Assembly (NCBI RefSeq): GCF_017983445.1
Contig: NZ_JAGOBJ010000003.1
Span: 124,001-188,000 of the forward strand
Source of the DNA: Halomonas sp.
GTDB lineage: Bacteria; Pseudomonadota; Gammaproteobacteria; Pseudomonadales; Halomonadaceae
DNA length: 64,000 bases
Direction of reading: 5' to 3'
Shown: one piece after another, positions 15,455 to 24,238 of the stretch
How the letters are laid out: every line of letters starts with the position of its first letter
How positions within the stretch are numbered: position 1 is the stretch's first letter
Translations under genes and position numbers: made by a program
The notes under the pieces: generated by a model
What the model was told of the DNA's origin: nothing
The model's database searches: none
The model's input: the letters and a program-made list of their open reading frames with translations, nothing else

Positions 15455-17653
15455 CTATAGCGGGACTAGCTTGGCAAACCCCAGCACTAACCATTTAACG
15501 CCATCGCCTTCAAAGCTGACCTGAACGCGCGCGCGGGCGCCTTCACCCTCGGCGTTAAGAATCACCCCTTCGCCAAATACCGGATGGCCCACACGCTGAC
15601 CCACATGCAGGGTCGGCAGGTCGCCATCGCCCTCCACGCGCTGCTGGGCAAAGCTTGTGCGTGCTGCCGTCACAGGGCGCGAAATATGCCCGCGTAAACG
15701 GACCTCTTCCAGCAGATGCGGGGGTAGTTCGCGCAAAAAGCGTGAGGGGCGCGGGAAGACTTCCTTGCCGTGCATGCGACGGGTTTCCGCATGGGTCAGG
15801 TAAAGCTTTTGCATGGCGCGGGTAACGCCCACGTAGCAAAGTCTGCGCTCCTCTTCGAGCCGCCCTGGCTCCTCGATCGACATTTTATGTGGGAACAGCC
15901 CCTCTTCGACACCGGCAATAAATACCACCGGAAACTCCAGACCCTTGGCGGAGTGAAGCGTCATCAGCTGCACGCTATCTTCGAACTCCTCGGCCTCATG
16001 GTCGCCCGCATTAAGCGCCGCTTCGGAAAGAAAGGCTTCAAGCGCGGCCATGCCTTCACCCGCCTCCGGCGTTTCAAACGCATCGCCCTGGGTAAAGGCC
16101 CGGGCAGCGGTCACCAGTTCTTCAAGGTTTTCGACCCGCGCCTGGCCTTTTTCACCGCGCTCGCTTTTATGGTGCTCAATCAGCCCGGTGTGCTCGTTGA
16201 CGTGGTCGATAATCTCGTAAAGGGTTAAGCCTGCTGTATCGTTATCCAACTGCTCGATCAGGTTGGCAAAAGCCTGTACGGCGTTGCCCGCACGGCCTTT
16301 CAGCGTGCCGTCACCCAACGCATCGTGCAGCGCCTGCCATAGCGAGATGCTCCCAAGCCGGGCGCGCTGGCGCAGAATTTCCACGGTGCGGGTACCGATG
16401 CCGCGGGTGGGCACGTTGATCACACGCTCCAGGGAGGCGTCATCGTCACGGTTAAGCAACAGACGCAAATAGGCCAGGGCGTTCTTGATTTCCAGGCGCT
16501 CGTAGAAGCGGTGCCCACCGTAAATGCGGTACGGCATGCCCTGGCGAATCAGGGTTTCTTCCAAAAGCCGCGACTGGGCGTTGGAGCGGTAAAGAATGGC
16601 CACATCACGCCGGTTGAATCCTTCGTCGACCTTTTCCTTGATGGTATCGACGATATAGCGCGCTTCTTCCAGGTCATTAAACCCGGCGTACACCGAAATG
16701 GGTTCGCCTTCGACACCCTCGGTCCACAGGTTTTTACCCAGCCGCTCGCTGTTGTGGCTGATCAACGCATTGGCAGCATCCAGAATAGCGCTGGTTGAAC
16801 GGTAGTTCTGTTCAAGGCGTACCGTATGGGTTTCCGGGAATTCTTCTTCGAAGCGACGAATATTTTCGACCTTGGCCCCGCGCCAGCCGTAAATCGACTG
16901 ATCATCGTCGCCGACGGCGGTCATGGGGGTTTGCATGCCGGTAAGCAGTTTTAGCCAGGCGTACTGCAGCGTGTTGGTGTCCTGAAACTCATCCACCAAT
17001 ACGTGCCCAAAGCGCTCGCGGTAATGATTTAGAAGGGCCGGGTTATCGCGCAGAAGCTCCAGGCTTCTTAGCAGCAGCTCGCCAAAGTCGACCAGCCCCC
17101 CGCGCTCGCAGGTCAGCTGGTAGCGCTCGTACAGCTCAACCATTTGCGCCAGGTAGGCATCGCCATCCACATTGACCTGATGGGGGCGCAGGCCTTCTTC
17201 CTTGCAGCCGCTGATAAACCCTTGCACCTGGCGGGGCGGAAAGCGCTCATCGTCGATGGAATAATCTTTGAGCAGGCGCTTGACCAGCCGGAGCTGATCA
17301 TCGGAATCAATGATCTGGAAGTTTTGCGGCAGCCGTGCATCCTGCCAGTGAGTGCGCAGCAGGCGGTGGGCAATGGAGTGGAACGTGCCTACCCAGACAT
17401 GGCGTAACGAAATCCCCTGCAGCGCTTCAAGGCGCGTGCGCATTTCGCGGGCGGCTTTATTGGTAAACGTGACCGCCAGCAGCGCGTAGGGCGATAAGCC
17501 TTCGGCCTGCATCAGCCAGGCGATCCGGTGCACCAGTACGCGGGTTTTACCGGAGCCGGCACCGGCCAGCACGAGAAGATTACCCTGCGGGGCGCTGACT
17601 GCCTCACGCTGAGCGGTGTTGAGCTGATCGAGTATCGCCGTGACGTCGTCCAT
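15455..17653 (-). CDS. uvrD: DNA helicase II UvrD
   Basis: This 732-residue superfamily 1A helicase is close to the 720 residues of E. coli UvrD. Walker A AGAGSGKT lies at 30-37, followed by the TFTNKAAREMRTRL motif Ia, the VDEFQDTNTLQYAW motif II, GDDDQSIYGWRGA (motif III), LEQNYRSTSAILDAAN (motif IV), LMTLHSAKGLEFPVVFIAGVEEG (motif V) and EERRLCYVGVTRA (motif VI). It unwinds DNA during mismatch and nucleotide excision repair. The C-terminal tail HVGQRVGHPVFGEGVILNAEG is the usual UvrD tudor-like domain. It is a single gene downstream of hexR on the same strand. Confidence 0.95.
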   Translation of the reverse strand: MDDVTAILDQLNTAQREAVSAPQGNLLVLAGAGSGKTRVLVHRIAWLMQAEGLSPYALLAVTFTNKAAREMRTRLEALQGISLRHVWVGTFHSIAHRLLRTHWQDARLPQNFQIIDSDDQLRLVKRLLKDYSIDDERFPPRQVQGFISGCKEEGLRPHQVNVDGDAYLAQMVELYERYQLTCERGGLVDFGELLLRSLELLRDNPALLNHYRERFGHVLVDEFQDTNTLQYAWLKLLTGMQTPMTAVGDDDQSIYGWRGAKVENIRRFEEEFPETHTVRLEQNYRSTSAILDAANALISHNSERLGKNLWTEGVEGEPISVYAGFNDLEEARYIVDTIKEKVDEGFNRRDVAILYRSNAQSRLLEETLIRQGMPYRIYGGHRFYERLEIKNALAYLRLLLNRDDDASLERVINVPTRGIGTRTVEILRQRARLGSISLWQALHDALGDGTLKGRAGNAVQAFANLIEQLDNDTAGLTLYEIIDHVNEHTGLIEHHKSERGEKGQARVENLEELVTAARAFTQGDAFETPEAGEGMAALEAFLSEAALNAGDHEAEEFEDSVQLMTLHSAKGLEFPVVFIAGVEEGLFPHKMSIEEPGRLEEERRLCYVGVTRAMQKLYLTHAETRRMHGKEVFPRPSRFLRELPPHLLEEVRLRGHISRPVTAARTSFAQQRVEGDGDLPTLHVGQRVGHPVFGEGVILNAEGEGARARVQVSFEGDGVKWLVLGFAKLVPL

Positions 17654-17691
17654 AAAAGCCGCTGCCGGATCGAAAATGGGCGCTTAGTCTA

Positions 17692-17715
17692 GCACAGCCA
17701 GTAAACTGGCTGTGC
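17692..17715 (-). terminator. hairpin between hexR and uvrD
   Basis: GCACAGCCAG and CTGGCTGTGC are fully complementary around TAAA. It lies 22 bases after the hexR stop. There is no T-run on the minus strand, so it may only stabilise or partly separate the two transcripts. Confidence 0.4.
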
Positions 17716-17737
17716 ATACAGGCGTGAGCTTTAAGAA

Positions 17738-18592
17738 TTAGTTTTCTTCGGGATAGCGCAGCGTATTGAGGCTTTTCTTCACGGCTTTAAGCTGTTCGGC
17801 CAGTTTAGGGCCACGGGTTTTGGCAACACCCACCGCCAATACATCGATCAACACCAGGTGGGCAATCCGCGAACTCAACGGCGTGTAAATTTCGGTATCT
17901 TCATGAACGTCGATATACAGCGGCAGGCTGACTTCTTCTGCCAAAGGCGAGCCGCTAGGGCATAGCCCAATCACCGTGGCGCCCGCTTCGCGGGCCAGGC
18001 GCACGCTGGCCACTAGCGCTTTGGTACGCCCGGTTTGTGAAATGGCCACCACCACATCGCCCTCCTTAAGCGTTACTGCCGACATATTCTGCATATGCGG
18101 GTCAGCGTAAGCGGAGGTGGAGATCTGCAAACGGAAAAACTTGTGCTGGGCATCAAAAGCGACAGCGCCTGAGGCGCCAAAGCCGTAAAACTCGACCCGA
18201 TTGGCCATAGCCAGCGCATTCACCGCACGGCCCAAGGCGTCGTTATCCAGCCGGTCACGTACAGAAAGCAGCGTGCCGACGGTGGAGTCGAAAATGCTAT
18301 GGGAGAATTCAGCGACGGAGTCGCTATCGTTCATCGAGAACTGCGCAAACTGGCTGCCGGAGGCCAACATTTGCGCTAACTGCAGCTTGAAATCCTGAAA
18401 GCCGTTGCACCCCAGGGCACGGCAGAAGCGCACCACGGTGGGTTCGCTGACACCCGCTTCCGTCGCGAGGTCCACAATCCGCATATGGATGACCTCATCA
18501 GGATTACGCAGAACAAACCGCGCTACCTTTTGTTCGGAGCGACGAAAGTGCTCCATGCGGCGTCTCATCTCATCGAACAGGGCGCGACTCAC
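17738..18592 (-). CDS. hexR: HexR-like MurR/RpiR-family transcriptional regulator
   Basis: At 284 residues this matches Pseudomonas HexR in length. The N-terminal RpiR helix-turn-helix covers about 15-75 (FRRSEQKVARFVLRNPDEV...ATEAGVSEPTVVRFCRALGCNGFQDFKLQLAQ). A sugar-phosphate isomerase domain follows, with EFYGFGASGAVAFDAQHKF and VVVAISQTGRTKALVASV. HexR senses 2-keto-3-deoxy-6-phosphogluconate and controls Entner-Doudoroff genes. I chose the GTG at 18592 because GAGGAG stands six bases ahead; a longer frame starting at 18685 adds an unsupported N-terminus. No HexR operator or target gene lies nearby. Confidence 0.85.
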   Translation of the reverse strand: MSRALFDEMRRRMEHFRRSEQKVARFVLRNPDEVIHMRIVDLATEAGVSEPTVVRFCRALGCNGFQDFKLQLAQMLASGSQFAQFSMNDSDSVAEFSHSIFDSTVGTLLSVRDRLDNDALGRAVNALAMANRVEFYGFGASGAVAFDAQHKFFRLQISTSAYADPHMQNMSAVTLKEGDVVVAISQTGRTKALVASVRLAREAGATVIGLCPSGSPLAEEVSLPLYIDVHEDTEIYTPLSSRIAHLVLIDVLAVGVAKTRGPKLAEQLKAVKKSLNTLRYPEEN

Positions 18593-18865
18593 ATTTAGCT
18601 CCTCGGTTATCCAGTGCGCTGGTCTTGCTGAACGCGCTTTGCTGTATGAAACAGCATTTTCGACAGTATGCCTGAGTGACGGCATAAATGGGCAATGAAA
18701 CGCTTACTTAGCCTTGCGTTTAAAGGGCGTTAAGCAAATTCGTCAACTTTCGTCATCATTTTGTCAAGTAAGGTATAGTAAGAAGTGAAGTGCCGCACTG
18801 CATCATTTATCAGTCGTCACGGATGCAGGTGGACGAAGGCATATTCACCTGGAGGCACGTCGATT

Positions 18866-19084
18866 ATGAAAAACGTCGAACGAATCACCTCGGTTAAAAG
18901 CGAACTGCTGGATATTTTTATGAGCATGGAAGTGGATGAGCATGCTCAGCGTCAACGTAGTGCCGCTCAACGCAACTTGCGCGCGCGTCGAGGGATTGAA
19001 TTGCATCGGGAGTTTCAAAAACTCTATCGGGATATCGCCCCCTTACCGGAGGAAGATGAGCGTCAAGAAGGCGAGTTGCACTAG
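18866..19084 (+). CDS. small conserved-looking charged protein, unknown function
   Basis: The 72 codons begin at an ATG with GGAGG fifteen bases to ten bases upstream. The product is mostly helical and highly charged (SAAQRNLRARRGIELHREFQK), without signal peptide or membrane segment, and ends in an acidic PLPEEDERQEGE tail. The basic 'R..L.ARR.IE.H.E...L' centre recalls small DUF proteins of gammaproteobacteria (the PA3496 group), but I cannot confirm this. It is transcribed divergently from hexR. An extended frame back to 18785 is less likely because the ribosome site fits the inner ATG. Confidence 0.6.
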   Translation: MKNVERITSVKSELLDIFMSMEVDEHAQRQRSAAQRNLRARRGIELHREFQKLYRDIAPLPEEDERQEGELH

Positions 19085-19145
19085 CCGGGTAGATCCTCAT
19101 CTATTGACTGAGCGTGCTGCCCCACCGCTTGGCGGGGCACGTCGT

Positions 19146-19175
19146 GCTAGGTGACTTAAAGCTAGGTGACTTAAA
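19146..19175. repeat. perfect 15-bp tandem duplication at the end of the symporter gene
   Basis: GCTAGGTGACTTAAA occurs twice without a gap, at 19146-19160 and 19161-19175. The second copy contains the stop codon of the minus-strand symporter gene (TTA at 19171-19173). The first copy lies just beyond it and would supply a second in-frame stop. It looks like a recent slippage duplication. Confidence 0.9.
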
Positions 19176-20514
19176 TAAGACCCGTCAGGAAGACGACGAT
19201 CACACCCAGCGGCGCCACGTATTTGGCGAGTAGATTCCACAGCGTGAAATCGTAGATATCCAGACGCAGCTCCTTGCGAGCTTCTTCTTTATCCAGGCAG
19301 ATCGAGAAGAAGATGATCGCGCCCAGGCCCGTCAACGGCAGCAGAATTTTGCTGGTGAAGGTGTCGAGGAAGTCGAAGATATTGAGGCCGAAGAGCAGTA
19401 CATCGGACCATACGTTAAACGACAGCAGCGCCGCCACACCCAATACCCACACCGCAATACCGCTTACCAGGGTTGATCCTGTACGGCTTAACGGTGTGCG
19501 CTCTTCAAGCGTTTCAACTACCGGCTCAAGCAGCGAAATAGCCGATGTCAGCGCGGCAAATGTCAGCAGCAGGAAGAACATCAAGCCTAAAATCGTGCCG
19601 CCCGACATATTGCCGAAGGCAAGGGGCAGCGTCACGAAAATCAGCCCTGGACCTTCACTGGCACTCAAGCCATTGGCGAATACGATCGGGAAGATCGCCA
19701 GACCCGCGAGCAGGGCGATGGCCGTATCCAGGATAATAACGGTACGGGCAGTACTGATCAGGTTGACGTCCTCACCAAGGTAAGAGCCATACGCCATCAT
19801 GATGCCCATACCTAGCGAGAGCGTGAAGAAAGCCTGACCCATCGCTGCAAGTACAACTCCGCCGTCTAGCGCTTCCCAGTCAGGGCTGAACATAAAGGTC
19901 AGCGCTTCACCGAAGTAGCCACTGGCCATGCCGTAGCCGACCAGAACTAACAGCAGCACCACCAGCGCAGGCATCAGAATACGTGATGCCGCTTCAAGCC
20001 CCTTGGTTACGCCGCGTGCCACGATACCGACTACCAACACCATGAATGCGGTATGCCAGAGCAGTAGCGTTGTAGGACTGCCCAACAGGTTATCGAAAAT
20101 GGCACCAATTGCATTGGAATCCTGGCCGTTGAACGTACCAATCACCGAACCTAACGTATAGTTCAACGACCAACCGCCGATAACGCTATAGAAGGAAAGA
20201 ATCAGAAATGCGGCCAGAACGCCGCTTATACCGATGGTTGCCCAGGCCTGAGAGCGCCCGTGGCTATTTGCCAGATCGGCCATAGTATTGATTGGATTCT
20301 TCTGGCCGCGACGGCCGATCATCCATTCCGCTACCAGAATCGGCAGGCCTACCAGCGTGACACATGCCAGATAGACGAGAACGAAGGCTGCACCACCGCT
20401 TTCACCTGTCATGTACGAGAAGCGCCAGATATTTCCTAATCCTACTGCTGACCCTGTGGCAGCCAGCACAAAACCCATACGAGATGACCATTGTGCATGT
20501 GCAAGCTTTGCCAT
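19171..20514 (-). CDS. sodium-dependent transporter, NSS (SNF) family
   Basis: The 447-residue membrane protein opens with SSRMGFVLAATGSAVGLGNIWRFSYMTGESGGAAF, the sodium- and substrate-binding first helix of neurotransmitter:sodium symporters such as LeuT. About eleven to twelve hydrophobic segments follow. It probably imports an amino acid or amino-acid-like compound with Na+, as expected in a halophile. The substrate cannot be read from the sequence. It stands alone, with a DUF72 gene about 150 bases upstream on the same strand. Confidence 0.9.
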   Translation of the reverse strand: MAKLAHAQWSSRMGFVLAATGSAVGLGNIWRFSYMTGESGGAAFVLVYLACVTLVGLPILVAEWMIGRRGQKNPINTMADLANSHGRSQAWATIGISGVLAAFLILSFYSVIGGWSLNYTLGSVIGTFNGQDSNAIGAIFDNLLGSPTTLLLWHTAFMVLVVGIVARGVTKGLEAASRILMPALVVLLLVLVGYGMASGYFGEALTFMFSPDWEALDGGVVLAAMGQAFFTLSLGMGIMMAYGSYLGEDVNLISTARTVIILDTAIALLAGLAIFPIVFANGLSASEGPGLIFVTLPLAFGNMSGGTILGLMFFLLLTFAALTSAISLLEPVVETLEERTPLSRTGSTLVSGIAVWVLGVAALLSFNVWSDVLLFGLNIFDFLDTFTSKILLPLTGLGAIIFFSICLDKEEARKELRLDIYDFTLWNLLAKYVAPLGVIVVFLTGLI

Positions 20515-20666
20515 ACATCACCTACTAGTTAGTTAGATTGTAATAAGCCGCTATGCGCCCCATTTACGCATGTTCGAAAAACGCAGAAACTCGAACGCTC
20601 TTCGAAAGTATGCGCAATTTATCCGATCAGGAGAGCCCATGCCAGTTAGGTTAAATTAACATTAGC

Positions 20667-21521
20667 TTAAAACAGCTGGTTTTGTGTCTCTCCAGGAAAG
20701 GCGTTAAGTGGTGGCAGGCAAGTGAGCTTGCCAAGCGCATTGTATAGCTGGCGGGCCATGTCCGGAGACTCGAGGTTATCGGCAGTATGCACAAATAAGA
20801 AAGGGGTTTTCCCCTGACTTATCCACAGCTTTAGCTGTGTTTTCCAAGGCGCGAAGTAGCCCGTATTAATCGTTTTGTCAATATGGCCAATAAAGCGAAT
20901 GACCGGAAAATTACCTGTGGAAAGCACATGTAACGGGAGTTTCGGCTTTTCTTGCTGGGCGTGAGCAAGGCCTAGATGATCATTGGCCAGCGTTGAAAAG
21001 ACCGGGCGTACATCAAGCATCACCCGGTTGGCCGAATAAGTTATCAACAGGCGGTTAAGGGCTATTTCAGCCACGCCTTTGTGGAAAAACTCAGGGTGAC
21101 GGACCTCGACGGCACACGGTAGGTGCCCAGGCCAGTCCTTTAGTAACGCTGCCAGCTGAGGGAGTTCGTTAGGGCCAAAATCACGCGGTAATTGAACCAT
21201 GGTAGGACCTAGCCGGTCATGAAGCGGCGTCAACGCGGTTAGAAAAGCCCACACGTCGTCGAGATTGGTTAATCGTTGGTCGTGAGTAACGCTTGCCGGG
21301 AGTTTAAAGCAGAAGCGAAAGTGAGCCGGTGCCTGGCGAGCCCAGGCGGCAATCGTCTCCGCTTTTGGGGCGCCGCTATAAAACGTCGTATTGCCCTCTA
21401 CGCTTGAAAACACGGTCGCATAGTCGCTAAGCAAATCACTTTTGGCGTGGCGAGCATAAAGGCTGCCTTGCCAGTCCTGATTCGCCCACATCGGCAGGCC
21501 AAGGTAGAGAGGGAGTGTCAT
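20667..21521 (-). CDS. DUF72 domain-containing protein (YecE-like)
   Basis: The 284-residue TIM-barrel-type protein has DUF72 hallmarks: an early LGLPMWANQDWQGSLYA (the family usually has 'G.sgW....W.G.fYp'), VEGNTTFYSGAPKAETIAAWARQAP near residue 41, FRFCFKLPASVTHD, and AVEVRHPEFF. The biochemical function of the family is not established. It is an isolated gene on the minus strand, divergent from aroQ, with about 97 bases between them. Confidence 0.88.
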   Translation of the reverse strand: MTLPLYLGLPMWANQDWQGSLYARHAKSDLLSDYATVFSSVEGNTTFYSGAPKAETIAAWARQAPAHFRFCFKLPASVTHDQRLTNLDDVWAFLTALTPLHDRLGPTMVQLPRDFGPNELPQLAALLKDWPGHLPCAVEVRHPEFFHKGVAEIALNRLLITYSANRVMLDVRPVFSTLANDHLGLAHAQQEKPKLPLHVLSTGNFPVIRFIGHIDKTINTGYFAPWKTQLKLWISQGKTPFLFVHTADNLESPDMARQLYNALGKLTCLPPLNAFPGETQNQLF

Positions 21522-21618
21522 GGGCCACTAACCTTGATGCATTTATAAAGCGTACTAATGTAGCATGGGTTAAAGGCTTTAACGTGACGAATAACTAACC
21601 GGTAGACAAGGAAACTGC

Positions 21619-22071
21619 ATGACGACTACGCCGCGTGTATTAGTACTCAATGGCCCTAACCTTAATTTGCTTGGCACCCGTCAGCCGGAAATCTACGGCA
21701 AGGAAACGCTTGACGACATCATCAACCGCCTACGCACCCAGGCGTTGATGGTTCAGTGGGAGCTCACTGCATTACAGAGTAATCATGAGGGTGAGCTCAT
21801 CGATGCCATCCACGCCGCTCGCTTAGACGGCACGCTGGCAATCATTATTAATCCTGCGGCTTACTCCCATACGTCCGTAGCCTTGTTGGATGCTTTGAAT
21901 ACATTTGATGGAAAAGTTATTGAGGTTCACCTTTCCAATATTCATAAACGCGAAGCTTTCCGTCACCACTCCTATATATCTCAGCGTGCTGACGGCGTTA
22001 TTGCCGGTTTAGGAAGTTTTGGCTACCAGGCTGCTCTAAACGCAATCGTGGCTACGCTAGAAAATGATTAA
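21619..22071 (+). CDS. aroQ: type II 3-dehydroquinate dehydratase
   Basis: The 150-residue dodecameric-type enzyme starts with [21 protein letters not shown], holding the catalytic tyrosine (Y26) and the lid. It continues with [31 protein letters not shown], and [22 protein letters not shown] with the catalytic histidine. It interconverts 3-dehydroquinate and 3-dehydroshikimate. It is not beside accB, the usual partner of the biosynthetic copy in gammaproteobacteria. It opens a region with quiC, aroE and pca genes, so a catabolic role in quinate degradation is plausible but inferred. Confidence 0.93.
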   Translation: MTTTPRVLVLNGPNLNLLGTRQPEIYGKETLDDIINRLRTQALMVQWELTALQSNHEGELIDAIHAARLDGTLAIIINPAAYSHTSVALLDALNTFDGKVIEVHLSNIHKREAFRHHSYISQRADGVIAGLGSFGYQAALNAIVATLEND

Positions 22072-22076
22072 GCCGC

Positions 22077-22109
22077 TGGCTCCATAACGGGTAAACCGGC
22101 GTGGAGCCA
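22077..22109. terminator. hairpin between convergent aroQ and iclR
   Basis: TGGCTCCA (22077-22084) and TGGAGCCA (22102-22109) pair perfectly around a 17-base loop. It begins six bases after the aroQ stop and lies between two converging genes. It lacks a T-run, so termination is uncertain. Confidence 0.4.
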
Positions 22110-22124
22110 TCTAATAAATAAACA

Positions 22125-22904
22125 TTAATTAACGTTTAAACGTATTTGAGCAGCTTTCTTTTGCATGATGGGCAGATAAACACCCAATAATGTATCCATA
22201 TCCACCCTGGCGGCATTGGTACTGACGTTAATTGCACCTATCAAGTGGTGCTTTGCGTCGTATGCGGGTACCGCTAAAGAACGTAAGCCAGGATCAAGCT
22301 CTTGGTCTGCGACAGCATAACCTTGCTGTTTAGCCACTATTATCTGGTTTCTTAACTCAGCGATATCGATAATTGTTTTATCGGTGTATCTTGTTAAATC
22401 AACTTTGGATAAGTAGTTTTCCAGCTCCTCGCTGTCCAGTTGAGCGAGGAGTATGCGGCCTAACGAGGTGTGTGCTGCGGGCAGCCGAGTACCCACAGAA
22501 AGCGTAATCGCCATTAAGCGATGCTTTGCAGCTGAACGTGCTACGTAAATGACATCCTCACCATCCAACACGCCCAAGGAAGAAGACTCGCCAATTTCGT
22601 TTGTAATATCTTCCAAGTACTGTTGTATAACACCGCGATAATTATTGGCAGATAAAAAAGCATAGCCAAGATGCAGCACGCGTGGCGCTAACTCAAAATA
22701 GCGCTGCTGTTTACGTACATATCCTAGTGAATGAAGTGTCAGCAGAAAGCGCCTTGCTTTTGCTCTATTCATTCCTGTTCGTGTCGCTACTTCGCTTAGG
22801 GTCATGCGCGGATGCTCAGAGTCAAAGGCACGGATTACCTCTAACCCGCTGGCAAGCGCTGTGACAAAATCCCGGCTCTCGGGACCCAGAATATCTTCAT
22901 GCAT
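22125..22904 (-). CDS. IclR-family regulator, PcaR/PcaU/PobR subgroup
   Basis: The 259-residue regulator has an N-terminal winged helix (ASGLEVIRAFDSEHPRMTLSEVATRTGMNRAKARRFLLTLHSLGYV) and a C-terminal effector domain with GEDVIYVARSAAKHRLMAITLSVGTRLPAAHTSLGRILLA and QELDPGLRSLAVPAYDAKHHLIGAINVSTNAARV. This is the style of PcaR, which activates pca genes with 3-oxoadipate. I chose the ATG at 22904 with AGGA upstream over a TTG eight codons earlier. It is divergent from tctCBA. A 15-bp palindrome lies in its own promoter, and the same palindrome stands before tctC, atoE and pcaI, so it probably controls all of these. Confidence 0.85.
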   Translation of the reverse strand: MHEDILGPESRDFVTALASGLEVIRAFDSEHPRMTLSEVATRTGMNRAKARRFLLTLHSLGYVRKQQRYFELAPRVLHLGYAFLSANNYRGVIQQYLEDITNEIGESSSLGVLDGEDVIYVARSAAKHRLMAITLSVGTRLPAAHTSLGRILLAQLDSEELENYLSKVDLTRYTDKTIIDIAELRNQIIVAKQQGYAVADQELDPGLRSLAVPAYDAKHHLIGAINVSTNAARVDMDTLLGVYLPIMQKKAAQIRLNVN

Positions 22905-22968
22905 AGTTTTTCCTATCCGCTCTGCCAATGCTTTGTATTAATCACTAGCAATACTTTATCGTAATAAA

Positions 22969-22983
22969 GTTCGTTATGCGAAC
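22969..22983. promoter_or_regulatory. candidate IclR operator 1 (iclR promoter)
   Basis: GTTCGTTATGCGAAC has perfect 5-bp arms GTTCG/CGAAC with a five-base centre. It ends 64 bases upstream of the iclR ATG. The arms are the same as those before pcaI. Autoregulation is the simplest reading. Confidence 0.6.
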
Positions 22984-23120
22984 AATAGGCGGACGTTTTA
23001 GCTTTTTATATAGGGTTATCGGCACTACTTTGCGGACTGCTTTTGGTCAGGTACTACTAAAGTTGTGTTTTGTGTAGAGGTCAGAACGAAGTAGTCTCTT
23101 TGTATGTAGTGCGAATACAT

Positions 23121-23135
23121 GTACGTATCGCGAAC
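23121..23135. promoter_or_regulatory. candidate IclR operator 2 (tctC promoter)
   Basis: GTACGTATCGCGAAC fits GTWCG-N5-CGWAC. It ends 31 bases before the tctC ATG, where it would overlap or adjoin the promoter. It is less symmetrical than the others because one arm has A and the other pairs with T. Confidence 0.5.
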
Positions 23136-23166
23136 AAAAATTAAGTAATCATAGGAATTTAACATA

Positions 23167-24153
23167 ATGAAAAAAATTTTCAGCGCCACATGTATAGCTG
23201 CCTGCAGCGGTGCGTTACTACTTGCTGCTTCGATTTCAACCGCCAGTGCCGCCGAGTGGCCCACGGGTGATGTGCGTCTGGTCGTACCTTACGCGCCAGG
23301 TGGCACCACAGACGTGCTGTCACGCCGTGTCGCTGATTTGCTCAAGGACGCCTTGGACACCAACGTCATTGTCGAGAACCGTCCTGGTGCAGGCTCTACC
23401 ATTGGTACTGGCCGTCTGGCCCGCGGTGGGCGTGACGCTGATCATACGCTTTTAATGGCCTCACCGGGCCACACCATTGGTGCTGCAATTTACCCCGACC
23501 TTCCTTATGACCCGGTCGAAGATTTCGTCTTCATTCAAAATGTCATCGATATACCTAACGTGATGGTAGTGCCGGCAAGCAGCCCTTACCAAACGGTTGT
23601 GGAGTTTATTGAAGCCGCACAGGACCAGAACATGTCGTTCAGCCATAGCGGTGTAGGCAGCTCAATCCACATGTCCGGTGAGCTGTTTAAAACACTTACC
23701 GGATCACAGATGACTGCGGTTCCTTTTGCGGGTAGTGGCGCTGCTTTACCGGCCCTGTTAGGTGGTGATGTAGACGTTTCCTTTGAAAATATGCCAACGG
23801 TGTATTCACATATTAAGTCAGGTGCCTTGCGCGCCCTGGCCGTTACGTCTGCAGAGCGCTCGCCTTACCTGCCAGAAGTACCCACTCTGTCTGAAATCGG
23901 TGAGCACAATCTCGACCAGTTTATTACTACCGCCTGGTTTGGCTTGATTGCGCACGAATCCTTCCCCGAGGAAGGCTATGAAGCCATGCAGACAGCACTG
24001 GACGAAGTTATGCAACGCCAGGAGTTCCTCGACTTCGCAGAGCAGCTAGGTGCTCAACCAGGCCAGGTAGAAGGCGAAGAGTTTAAACAGTTTGTGATTG
24101 ATGACCTTGCACGTTGGGAAGAGGTCGCTCAGCAGGCGGGTATTAGTCAATAA
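23167..24153 (+). CDS. tripartite tricarboxylate transporter binding protein (TctC/Bug family)
   Basis: This 328-residue periplasmic protein has a signal peptide cut after TASA at about residue 28. The mature start, EWPTGDVRLVVPYAPGGTTDVLSRRVADLL, is the signature of Bug/TctC receptors, followed by ENRPGAGSTIGTGRLARG. Such proteins bind carboxylates (citrate, aromatic or dicarboxylic acids) and pass them to TctA/TctB. It is first in tctC-tctB-tctA-caiB, divergent from the IclR regulator and preceded by a candidate operator. A strong hairpin right after its stop probably sets its expression above that of the membrane subunits. Confidence 0.93.
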   Translation: MKKIFSATCIAACSGALLLAASISTASAAEWPTGDVRLVVPYAPGGTTDVLSRRVADLLKDALDTNVIVENRPGAGSTIGTGRLARGGRDADHTLLMASPGHTIGAAIYPDLPYDPVEDFVFIQNVIDIPNVMVVPASSPYQTVVEFIEAAQDQNMSFSHSGVGSSIHMSGELFKTLTGSQMTAVPFAGSGAALPALLGGDVDVSFENMPTVYSHIKSGALRALAVTSAERSPYLPEVPTLSEIGEHNLDQFITTAWFGLIAHESFPEEGYEAMQTALDEVMQRQEFLDFAEQLGAQPGQVEGEEFKQFVIDDLARWEEVAQQAGISQ

Positions 24154-24167
24154 CGACTAAATGAAAT

Positions 24168-24203
24168 AAGAAGGCGAGGGTTGTAACTAACCTTCGCCTT
24201 CTT
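24168..24203 (+). terminator. strong intra-operon hairpin between tctC and tctB
   Basis: AAGAAGGCGAGGGTT (24168-24182) pairs over 15 positions, with one G-T wobble, with AACCTTCGCCTTCTT (24189-24203). The loop is GTAACT and the tail is TTGCTTTC. It looks like a leaky terminator or mRNA-end stabiliser that would favour the receptor over the permeases. Confidence 0.7.
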
Positions 24204-24238
24204 TGCTTTCTTTAGCTTGTCCTCTTGGGGAGGCTGCC

